A DNA stretch of 5,053 bases, taken from contig DVKN01000049.1 of the NCBI GenBank assembly GCA_018716005.1, positions 1 through 5,053 of the forward strand. Direction: 5' to 3'. This DNA comes from Candidatus Scatomorpha stercoravium. Lineage in GTDB: Bacteria > Bacillota > Clostridia > Oscillospirales > Oscillospiraceae. The position numbers and the translations under genes were made by a program. The notes beneath the pieces were generated by a model that was not told the DNA's origin, did not search any database, and was given only the letters and a program-made list of their open reading frames with translations. Below, piece by piece: positions 1 through 5,053 of this stretch (position 1 is the stretch's first letter; each line of letters starts with the position of its first letter).

Positions 1-24
1 ACGGTTCAGTGGATGCTGTGACAG

Positions 25-50
25 GCTTCGCCTTGACAAGGCATGGAAGC
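25..50. promoter_or_regulatory. Imperfect dyad overlapping the greA -35 element (possible operator)
   Basis: GCTTC (25-29) plus GCCTT (30-34) are mirrored by AAGGC (38-42) and GAAGC (46-50). The centre is GAC, and three extra bases (ATG) interrupt the right side. The dyad lies over the -35 hexamer, where a repressor could act. It lacks a following T-run, so it is a poor candidate for the terminator of an upstream gene. It could also be a chance match. Confidence 0.3.
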
Positions 51-61
51 GCGATTATAAT
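33..61 (+). promoter_or_regulatory. Consensus sigma-70/sigma-A promoter of the greA-lysS operon
   Basis: TTGACA at 33-38 and TATAAT at 56-61 are separated by exactly 17 bp, so both hexamers and the spacer match the housekeeping consensus. Transcription would start near 68, giving a leader of about 50 nt before the greA ATG at 120. This leader is too short for a T-box or lysine riboswitch. The promoter probably drives both greA and lysS, because the 12 nt between those genes leave no room for a separate promoter. The site is seen directly; its activity is inferred. Confidence 0.85.
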
Positions 62-83
62 TTAGCGGATAATTTAATCATCA

Positions 84-97
84 GCGGCTCAGGCCGC
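84..97 (+). other. Small hairpin in the greA leader
   Basis: GCGGC (84-88) and GCCGC (93-97) can pair around a TCAG loop in the predicted 5' untranslated region, ending 7 nt before the GGAAGGAAG ribosome site at 105-113. It does not cover the ribosome site. It could stabilise the 5' end of the mRNA or have no role; a 5-bp stem in GC-rich DNA is weak evidence. Confidence 0.25.
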
Positions 98-119
98 AAT
101 AAACGGAAGGAAGATAGCA

Positions 120-602
120 ATGAGTGCCGACAGCAAGTACAAAATGAGTCAGGAGCGATACGACTCTCTCATAGAGGAGCTCCACTACCTTGAGACCGTC
201 CGCGAGAAGGAGGTCAGCGAGCTCATAAAGGAGGCGCGCAGCTTCGGCGACCTCAGCGAGAACAGCGAATACGACGAGGCCAAGACCGAGCAGGGCAAGC
301 TGTACTCCAAGATAGCCGAGATGAAGGCGCTCATAGAGAACGCCGAGATAATCGAAAAGAGCGAGGCCGACGCCGGCGTCGTGAGCCTAAGCAGCCGCGT
401 CAAGCTCCATGACGAGGACGAGAACGAGGACGTTGAGTATCAGATAGTCGGCTCGCAGGAGGCAAACCCGATGGAAGGCCGCATAAGCGACGAGAGCCCC
501 ATAGGCCGCGCCATACTCGGCCGCCGCGTGGGAGATACCGTGACCGTCGAGGCGCCGGTGGGCGAGATGCGCTTTACCGTGCTCGAGGTGTCGCACGACT
601 GA
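120..602 (+). CDS. greA: Transcription elongation factor GreA
   Basis: GreA binds in the secondary channel of RNA polymerase and stimulates cleavage of the transcript 3' end in backtracked complexes, so that stalled polymerase can resume. The 160-residue length is normal for the family (about 158). Residues 8-80 form the N-terminal coiled coil. Its tip carries GDLSENSEY, with D44 and E47 matching the acidic residues (D41 and E44 in E. coli) that coordinate the catalytic Mg2+. Residues 85-158 form the FKBP-like domain that docks on polymerase, including the family-typical SPIGRAILGRRVGDTV stretch. The ATG at 120 follows GGAAGGAAG (105-113) with 6-nt spacing; the in-frame ATG at 144 has no ribosome site. 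It is the first gene of an operon with lysS, 12 nt downstream. Nine of its ten isoleucines use ATA, odd for such GC-rich DNA. GreA rather than GreB is favoured by similarity and genomic context. Confidence 0.96.
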   Translation: MSADSKYKMSQERYDSLIEELHYLETVREKEVSELIKEARSFGDLSENSEYDEAKTEQGKLYSKIAEMKALIENAEIIEKSEADAGVVSLSSRVKLHDEDENEDVEYQIVGSQEANPMEGRISDESPIGRAILGRRVGDTVTVEAPVGEMRFTVLEVSHD

Positions 603-614
603 GAAAGGCTGTAT

Positions 615-2597
615 ATGAGCGGGGAGAACAGAAGCGAAAATACAAAGGCTCCCGAGCAGGAGCTAAGCGAAATACTGCAGATACGCCGCGATAAGCTCGC
701 GGAGCTGCGCGAGGCGGGGAGAGACCCGTTCGAGCTAACCAAATTTGAACGCACCGCCTGGTCGAAGGACGTCACCGAAAACTACGAGGCGTTCGAAAAC
801 AAAACCGTCGCCGTCGCGGGGCGCATAATGTCCAAGCGCGGCATGGGCAAGGCGATATTTTGCCACATAAAGGACGACCGCGGCCAGCTCCAGCTCTACG
901 TCCGCTCCGACGCCGTGAGCGAGCAGGAGTTCAAGGACTTCCGCAAGTATGACATAGGCGACATCATCGGCGTCAGGGGCTTCGTGTTCAAGACCAAGAC
1001 GGGCGAGATTTCCGTCCACGTCGAGGCGGTCACGCTGCTCGCAAAGAGCCTGCGCCCGCTGCCCGAGAAGTTCCACGGCATGACGAACGTGGAGCTCAAG
1101 TACCGCCAGCGCTACGTCGACCTCATCATGAGCGGCGAGAGCCGCCGCAATTTCGAGATACGCTCGAAGTTCGTGAGCTACGTCCGCCGCTTCCTCGAGG
1201 GCCGCGGCTACATGGAGGTCGAGACGCCGGTGCTCAACACCATCTCCGGCGGCGCGACCGCGAGGCCCTTCATCACGCACCACAACGCGCTCGACATCGA
1301 CCTCTACCTGCGCATCGCCACCGAGCTCAACCTCAAGCGCCTTATCGTCGGCGGCATAGAGCGCGTCTACGAGCTGGGCCGGATATTCCGCAACGAGGGC
1401 ATGGACACGCGCCATAACCCCGAGTTCACCACCGTCGAGCTCTACCAGGCCTACGCCGACTTCAACGACATGATGGACCTTTTCGAGGACCTCCTGAGCG
1501 GCGCGGCCATGGAGATACTCGGCACCTATGAGCTCGACTGGCAGGGCGAGCACGTATCCCTCGCGCCCGGCTGGCCGCGCATGACCATGGCCGAGGCCGT
1601 CGAGAAGTACCTCGGCGTGGACTTCATGTCCATCACCGACGACGCCGAGGCCGTGAAGGCCGCCGAGAGCGCCGGCGTCGATATGTCCGGCAAGGAGCCC
1701 ACCTGGGGCAACGCGCTCTACGAGTGCTTCGACCAGAAGGTCGAGGAGCACATGGTGCAGCCCACCTTCATCACCATGCACCCCGTCGACGTCAGCCCGC
1801 TGGCCAAGCGCAGCCCGAAGGACAAGCGCCTCACCGAGCGCTTCGAGCTCTTCATCTGCCGCAGCGAGATGGGCAACGCCTTCTCGGAGCTCAACGACCC
1901 CATAGACCAGAAGGAGCGCTTCCTCAAGCAGGTCGAGCTGCGCGCCAAGGGCGACGACGAGGCCGGCATGATGGACTACGACTACATCAACGCCCTCGAG
2001 TACGCCATGCCCCCCACGGGCGGCCTCGGCATAGGCATAGACCGCTGCGCCATGCTCCTGGCCGGCGTCGACTCGATACGCGATATAATCCTGTTCCCCA
2101 CGATGAAGCCGCTCGATATCCAGAAGAACGACAAGCCCGCCGTAAGCGAGGCCATGGCCCAGCTCGGCGAGGTCCTGGGCGCGGCGCTCGAGGGTATGCC
2201 CGCGGCCGAGGCGGAGCCCATAGACTTCTCCAAGGTGGAGATAGAGCCGCTTTTCGCCGATTTCGTGGACTTTGAGACCTTCTCCAGATCCGACTTCCGC
2301 GCCGTCAAGGTCAAGGCCTGCGAGGCTGTGAAGAAGTCGAAGAAGCTCCTAAAGTTCACGCTCGACGACGGCAGCGGCGAGGACAGGGTGATACTCAGCG
2401 GCATCCACGAGTACTACGAGCCCGAGGAGCTGGTGGGGAAGACCTGCATCGCCATAACGAACCTCCCGCCGCGCAAGATGATGGGCATAGACTCCTGCGG
2501 CATGCTTATCTCCGCCGTCCACCACGAGGCGGGCGAGGAGAGGCTGCACCTGCTGATGGTCGACCCGCGCATCCCCGCCGGCGCGAAGCTGTACTGA
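615..2597 (+). CDS. lysS: Lysyl-tRNA synthetase, class II, with C-terminal MetRS-type tRNA-binding domain
   Basis: This cytoplasmic enzyme charges tRNA-Lys with lysine using ATP. At 660 residues it is about 160 longer than ordinary bacterial class II LysRS (about 490-505). Residues 63-145 are the anticodon-binding OB fold. Motif 1 lies near 184-206, ending at the conserved P205. Motif 2 is FRNEG...RHNPEFT (258-272), with R259 and E261. Motif 3 is GGLGIGIDR (469-477), with R477, followed by the RDIILFPTMKP end of the core (489-499). An Ala/Glu-rich linker (about 501-548) leads to a second OB fold (about 551-660). There, SDFRAVKV, KSKKLLKFTLD, LSGI..YY.PEELVGK and NLPPRKMMGI match the C-terminal domain of MetRS and free Trbp111. 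The frame is open throughout. Start: AAAGG (604-608) lies 6 nt before the ATG, and the gene is 12 nt after greA. The core assignment is certain; extra tRNA affinity or dimerisation from the added domain is inferred. Confidence 0.97.
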   Translation: MSGENRSENTKAPEQELSEILQIRRDKLAELREAGRDPFELTKFERTAWSKDVTENYEAFENKTVAVAGRIMSKRGMGKAIFCHIKDDRGQLQLYVRSDAVSEQEFKDFRKYDIGDIIGVRGFVFKTKTGEISVHVEAVTLLAKSLRPLPEKFHGMTNVELKYRQRYVDLIMSGESRRNFEIRSKFVSYVRRFLEGRGYMEVETPVLNTISGGATARPFITHHNALDIDLYLRIATELNLKRLIVGGIERVYELGRIFRNEGMDTRHNPEFTTVELYQAYADFNDMMDLFEDLLSGAAMEILGTYELDWQGEHVSLAPGWPRMTMAEAVEKYLGVDFMSITDDAEAVKAAESAGVDMSGKEPTWGNALYECFDQKVEEHMVQPTFITMHPVDVSPLAKRSPKDKRLTERFELFICRSEMGNAFSELNDPIDQKERFLKQVELRAKGDDEAGMMDYDYINALEYAMPPTGGLGIGIDRCAMLLAGVDSIRDIILFPTMKPLDIQKNDKPAVSEAMAQLGEVLGAALEGMPAAEAEPIDFSKVEIEPLFADFVDFETFSRSDFRAVKVKACEAVKKSKKLLKFTLDDGSGEDRVILSGIHEYYEPEELVGKTCIAITNLPPRKMMGIDSCGMLISAVHHEAGEERLHLLMVDPRIPAGAKLY

Positions 2598-2603
2598 AAA
2601 TCC

Positions 2604-2631
2604 AAATGCCGCCCCGCAGGGGGCGGCATTT
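2604..2631. terminator. Rho-independent terminator between convergent genes, probably bidirectional
   Basis: AAATGCCGCCCC (2604-2615) and GGGGCGGCATTT (2620-2631) form a perfect 12-bp stem around a GCAG loop, 6 nt after the lysS stop. On the forward strand the stem ends in TTT, followed by ATATT. On the reverse strand it ends in TTT, followed by GGATTTT, and it lies 16 nt beyond the stop of the reverse-strand gene at 2648. Both U-rich tails are imperfect, so the strength in each direction is uncertain. Confidence 0.85.
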
Positions 2632-2647
2632 ATATTGGCGCGGCGCT

Positions 2648-2947
2648 TTATTTCGCCATAGGCTCGGCGGTGTAGACGGCGGCGCCGCCCTTGAGGCCGT
2701 ACTCGGCGTTGAGCTTCATGAGCGCGGCGTAGTTCGCGCCCTTCATGTGCGCGGGCAGGGCGGCGGGGCTCTCCCAGCGCTCGACGATGAGCAGCTTGCC
2801 CGGCTCGGCGGCGCATTCGGCGAGCTCGTAGCTCAGGCAGCCGGGCTCGGCGTTCGTGGCCGGGATTATGCCGGCGGCGCGCACGCGCTCGAAGTATTCC
2901 GCCTTCTTTTCGGCGTCGATGTGCATTTCGCAGTAGATGATGACCAT
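2648..2947 (-). CDS. Small ABM/YgiN-like monooxygenase-fold protein
   Basis: The 99-residue product resembles the antibiotic-biosynthesis-monooxygenase (ABM) family of dimeric alpha-beta barrel proteins, which includes E. coli YgiN and LsrG. Visible family features are the EPGCLSYEL stretch (34-42), the strand LLIVERWES (52-60), and H67 in the following helix (AHMKGANYAAL, 66-76). There is no signal peptide or membrane segment, so it is probably cytosolic. Family members act without cofactors on quinols, AI-2 degradation products or heme, and many have unknown substrates; none can be assigned here. The start is the ATG at 2947-2945, because GGAGG (2958-2954) precedes it by 6 nt and the protein begins directly with the first barrel strand (MVIIYCEMHID). 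The frame stays open to an ATG at 3007, but that would lie inside the promoter. It is a single gene, convergent with lysS and divergent from the methyltransferase gene. Confidence 0.85.
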   Translation of the reverse strand: MVIIYCEMHIDAEKKAEYFERVRAAGIIPATNAEPGCLSYELAECAAEPGKLLIVERWESPAALPAHMKGANYAALMKLNAEYGLKGGAAVYTAEPMAK

Positions 2948-2978
2948 ACCATACCTCCACGGGTCAATTATCACCGGC

Positions 2979-3007
2979 ATTATAGCGCAAAAAGCCACGC
3001 GCCGCAA
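2979..3007 (-). promoter_or_regulatory. Promoter of the reverse-strand ABM-family gene
   Basis: Read on the reverse strand, TTGCGG (3007-3002) and a perfect TATAAT (2984-2979) are 17 bp apart. The predicted transcript start near 2972 leaves about 25 nt before the ATG at 2947, with GGAGG in between. The -10 is perfect and the -35 matches three of six positions (TTG). This supports the downstream ATG as the true start, since the longer frame would begin at the -35 element. Confidence 0.65.
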
Positions 3008-3038
3008 GGCTGGCCCGGGACGGGGGAGAATAATGTGG

Positions 3039-3067
3039 TTGACAAATCCGGCAAATGCGGATATTTT
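3039..3067 (+). promoter_or_regulatory. Promoter of the RNA methyltransferase-dprA operon, with a dyad in its spacer
   Basis: TTGACA (3039-3044) is followed 17 bp later by TATTTT (3062-3067), which matches four of six -10 positions. The transcript start would lie near 3074 in AT-rich DNA, about 28 nt before the ATG at 3102. The spacer holds ATCCG (3046-3050) and its inverted copy CGGAT (3058-3062), a 5-bp dyad with a 7-nt gap that could be a regulator site or chance. The -35 elements of the two divergent promoters are about 31 bp apart. Confidence 0.7.
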
Positions 3068-3101
3068 AATTTATTAAGGTATCTGACGGAGGTCATGCGC
3101 A

Positions 3102-3857
3102 ATGGAGAGGATTACCTCGCGCAAAAACCCATATATAATGCGCCTGAGGGCGCTGGGGAGCGACGCCGCCGCGAGGGCCGCCTCGGGCGAGACGGCGCTC
3201 GACGGCATGAAGCTGCTCGGCGAGGCGCTCGCCTCCGGCGCGGAAGTGACGGGCGTCCTCTGCGCCGAGGGCGCGGAAGTGCCGGAAGGGCTCGAGAGCC
3301 GGACGTACTGCGCGCCGCCGGAGCTCGTGAGCTATGCCTCCCCGGTTAAGAACAGCCCCGGGCCGGTCTTCTCCGTGCGCCTCCCCGAAATAGCCGCGCC
3401 GGCCTCGCCGCGCTCGGCGCTGGTGCTCGAGAATATACAGGACCCCGGCAACGTCGGCACGATGATACGCACGGCGAACGCCCTCGGCATAGACGCCGTC
3501 ATCCTCTGCGGGGACTGCGCGGGCCGCAGCTCTCCGCGCTGCGTGCGCGCGAGCATGGGCGCGGCCTTCCGGCAGTACGTGCTCGAGTGCTCCGTTCCGG
3601 AGCTCGGCGGCATAATCGAGGCCATGGGCCTTACGCTCTACGGCGCGGCGCTCACGGATTCGGCGCGGGACGTGCGCGATCTCAGGCTCGAGCGCGCCGC
3701 GGTCGCCATCGGCAACGAGGGCCACGGGCTCAGCCCGGAGCTCATGAGATTGTGCGCCGGCGCGATGATAATCCCCATGAGGCCGGGCAGCGAGTCGCTC
3801 AACGCGGCCGCCGCCGCGGCGGTGCTCATGTGGGAGATGGCCCGCGCGCGGCTGTGA
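3102..3857 (+). CDS. SpoU/TrmH-family RNA 2'-O-ribose methyltransferase
   Basis: The 251-residue protein has the SPOUT (trefoil-knot) fold signatures of enzymes that transfer a methyl group from S-adenosylmethionine to a ribose 2'-OH in rRNA or tRNA. Residues about 5-95 resemble the N-terminal RNA-binding domain that begins ITSRKNPYI in RlmB/TsnR-type proteins. The catalytic domain shows motif 1 (ENIQDPGNVGTMIRTANALG, 110-129, with the likely catalytic R123), motif 2 (IGNEGHGLS, 203-211) and motif 3 (IPMRPGSESLNAAAA, 224-238, with E231, S232 and N234). The methylated nucleotide cannot be told from sequence; 23S rRNA is the usual guess. Start: GGAGG (3088-3092) lies 9 nt before the ATG at 3102; a nearer ATG at 3095 is in another frame. 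It is the first gene of an operon with dprA, 12 nt after its TGA. Length and motifs are complete, with no sign of decay. Confidence 0.93.
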   Translation: MERITSRKNPYIMRLRALGSDAAARAASGETALDGMKLLGEALASGAEVTGVLCAEGAEVPEGLESRTYCAPPELVSYASPVKNSPGPVFSVRLPEIAAPASPRSALVLENIQDPGNVGTMIRTANALGIDAVILCGDCAGRSSPRCVRASMGAAFRQYVLECSVPELGGIIEAMGLTLYGAALTDSARDVRDLRLERAAVAIGNEGHGLSPELMRLCAGAMIIPMRPGSESLNAAAAAAVLMWEMARARL

Positions 3858-3869
3858 GGCGGTGAGGCC

Positions 3870-5053
3870 ATGAGCGAGCTGAGATACTGGATATGGCTCT
3901 CGACGCTCACGAACGTGAGGCCGCGCTCAAAGCGGCTGCTCGTCGAGCGGCTGGGCGGCGTGCGCGAGGCCTTCTTCGCCCGGGATGAGGACTACCGCGA
4001 GCTGGGCTTCCTCAGCGACGAGGAGCGCGAGGCGCTGGGCATAAAGCGCCTGAGCGGCGTAAACGAGGTGCTCGGCAGGTGCGAGGAGCAGAACATCGGC
4101 ATTGTCACCATGCAGGACGCGGCCTATCCGAACCGCCTCCTGGAGATATTCGACCCGCCGCTCGTGCTCTACGTGCGCGGCAAGCTGCCGAACATAGACG
4201 ATTTGTGCTCCGTCGCCGTCGTCGGGACGCGCAGCGCCTCGATATACGGCCTCGAGACGGCGCAGAACATGGCCTACGGCATCTGCAAATGCGGCGGGCT
4301 GGTCGTCTCCGGCCTCACGCGCGGCGTGGACGAGGCCGCGGCCCGGGGCGCGCTTCTGGCGAACGGGCCCTGCGTCGGCGTCCTCGGCGTGCCGATAGAC
4401 TCCGTGCGCTGGGACGGCGGCATAGCCTGGGACGTGGCGATGGCAGGCGCGGTCGTGAGCGAATACCCGCCGGGCGCGAAGACGCACCAGTCCTTCTTCC
4501 GCGCGAGGAACCGCATAACCTCCGGCCTCTCGGTGGCGGCGCTCGTCATAGAGGCCCCCGCCAGGAGCGGCGCGCTGCTCTTCGCGGACGAGGCGCTCGG
4601 CCAGGGCCGCGAGGTCTTCGCCGTGCCGGGGAACATCACCGCGCCGAACTCCGCCGGGAGCAACCGGCTCATAATGGAGGGCGCGCACCCGGCCGTCAGC
4701 GCCTGGGACGTGCTCGCGGGCTTCACGGGGCGCTTCCCCACGCTCAACGAGGCCGGACGGGTGAAGAAGCCGCCGCGTGACCTCGCCGAGGCCGCCGTGG
4801 CCGAGAGCGCCGAGCGCGTCAAGGCCGCTGAGGAGGACGGGGAAGAGGCGGAGAACGAGCCGAAAAAGGCAAAATCTCCCCGCCGCGGCAAGCTCAGGCC
4901 GAAAAAAGACGTTGACAAGCCCGAGGCCGAGGAATATAGTGACCTCGTAAAACAGCTCGAGGGCCTCAGCGACGCACAGCTGAAGATAGTCTCCGCCGTC
5001 ACGGCGAAGCACACCCACGTCGACGACATCATAGAGCGCTCCGGCCTGCCCGC
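3870..5053 (+). CDS. dprA: DNA-processing protein DprA (Smf), 3' end beyond the window
   Basis: DprA binds incoming single-stranded DNA during natural transformation and loads RecA on it. The frame is open from ATG 3870 to the window edge (394 codons plus two bases). Residues 1-70 are an N-terminal helical region. Residues 85-285 are the Rossmann-like domain: AYPNRLL (85-91), DPPLVLYVRG (95-104), VAVVGTRSASIYG (115-127, with R121), SGLTRGVD (147-154), SEYPPG (197-202), RNRITSGLS (213-221), RSGALL (232-237), GREVFAVPGN (246-255) and SNRLIMEGA (264-272). A charged linker (about 297-355) leads to a winged-helix domain starting near 357 (LSDAQLKIVSAV, 366-377). Divergent points: the usual AH after GID is AA (157-158), and the usual GSGLD..YP stretch reads GVPIDSVRWD (173-182). 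The start follows GAGG (3856-3859) by 10 nt and overlaps no gene. Identification is firm; whether the organism is transformable is unknown. Confidence 0.93.
   Translation, partial: MSELRYWIWLSTLTNVRPRSKRLLVERLGGVREAFFARDEDYRELGFLSDEEREALGIKRLSGVNEVLGRCEEQNIGIVTMQDAAYPNRLLEIFDPPLVLYVRGKLPNIDDLCSVAVVGTRSASIYGLETAQNMAYGICKCGGLVVSGLTRGVDEAAARGALLANGPCVGVLGVPIDSVRWDGGIAWDVAMAGAVVSEYPPGAKTHQSFFRARNRITSGLSVAALVIEAPARSGALLFADEALGQGREVFAVPGNITAPNSAGSNRLIMEGAHPAVSAWDVLAGFTGRFPTLNEAGRVKKPPRDLAEAAVAESAERVKAAEEDGEEAENEPKKAKSPRRGKLRPKKDVDKPEAEEYSDLVKQLEGLSDAQLKIVSAVTAKHTHVDDIIERSGLP

Noticed and set aside
1..21. Possible C-terminal tail of an upstream gene (frame 1 ends with TGA at 19-21)
   Set aside because: Six codons are not enough to identify a gene, and other frames are also open across this stretch, so no feature can be supported.
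62..119. T-box or lysine riboswitch ahead of greA-lysS
   Set aside because: Only about 50 nt separate the predicted transcript start from the ATG, far too short, and no terminator-antiterminator pair is visible.
144..602. Alternative greA start at the ATG at 144 (residue 9)
   Set aside because: No ribosome site precedes it, whereas the ATG at 120 has GGAAGGAAG at good spacing.
735..1781. 348-codon open frame on the reverse strand inside lysS
   Set aside because: It lies wholly antisense to a well-conserved LysRS core, its product is low-complexity (Ala/Val/Glu/His/Leu-rich), and no family resemblance is visible. Such frames are common opposite GC-rich genes.
2948..3007. 20-residue N-terminal extension of the ABM-family protein (start at 3007)
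   Set aside because: The extension contains the predicted -10 box and the GGAGG ribosome site of the shorter form, and the shorter form starts exactly at the first strand of the fold.
2606..3349. 247-codon forward open frame spanning the lysS terminator, the ABM-family gene and the methyltransferase start
   Set aside because: It begins within the terminator stem, runs antisense to a plausible gene and through a promoter region, and its translation looks like no protein family.
3927..5018. Long open frames on the reverse strand opposite dprA (3927-5018 and 4274-5032)
   Set aside because: dprA motifs on the forward strand are continuous and clear. The reverse products have biased composition and no recognisable domain.

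Overview
The window is a high-GC bacterial chromosomal segment, densely coding, with five genes in two forward operons and one single gene on the reverse strand. Gene content and order (greA-lysS; SpoU-type RNA methyltransferase-dprA), near-consensus sigma-70/sigma-A promoters, strong GGAGG-type ribosome sites and a GC-rich genome that still favours the AUA isoleucine codon suggest a high-GC member of the Clostridia (Oscillospirales or Christensenellales type). The taxonomic guess is inference only; no marker gene in the window fixes it.

Layout: (1) 1-119 is a regulatory leader with a textbook promoter (TTGACA, 17 bp, TATAAT) overlapping an imperfect dyad. (2) 120-602 greA and 615-2597 lysS form a tight operon with a 12-nt gap. 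LysRS carries, after its complete class II catalytic core, an extra C-terminal OB-fold tRNA-binding domain like the one at the end of methionyl-tRNA synthetase. This is the most notable feature of the window. (3) 2604-2631 is a 12-bp perfect-stem terminator that serves lysS and probably also the convergent gene. (4) 2648-2947, reverse strand, encodes a 99-residue ABM/YgiN-like monooxygenase-fold protein with its own promoter. (5) 2948-3101 is a compact divergent promoter region. (6) 3102-3857 encodes a SpoU/TrmH-family RNA 2'-O-methyltransferase, followed 12 nt later by dprA (3870 to beyond the window end), which has unusual substitutions in normally conserved positions and a long charged linker before its C-terminal winged helix.

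Functionally, the first operon joins transcription-elongation rescue (GreA) with tRNA-Lys charging. The second joins RNA modification with handling of single-stranded DNA in transformation. I saw no mobile element, CRISPR array, tRNA/rRNA gene or clearly new multi-gene system. The unusual material lies in domain architecture and codon usage, not in unknown genes. No gene-free stretch exceeds about 155 bases.
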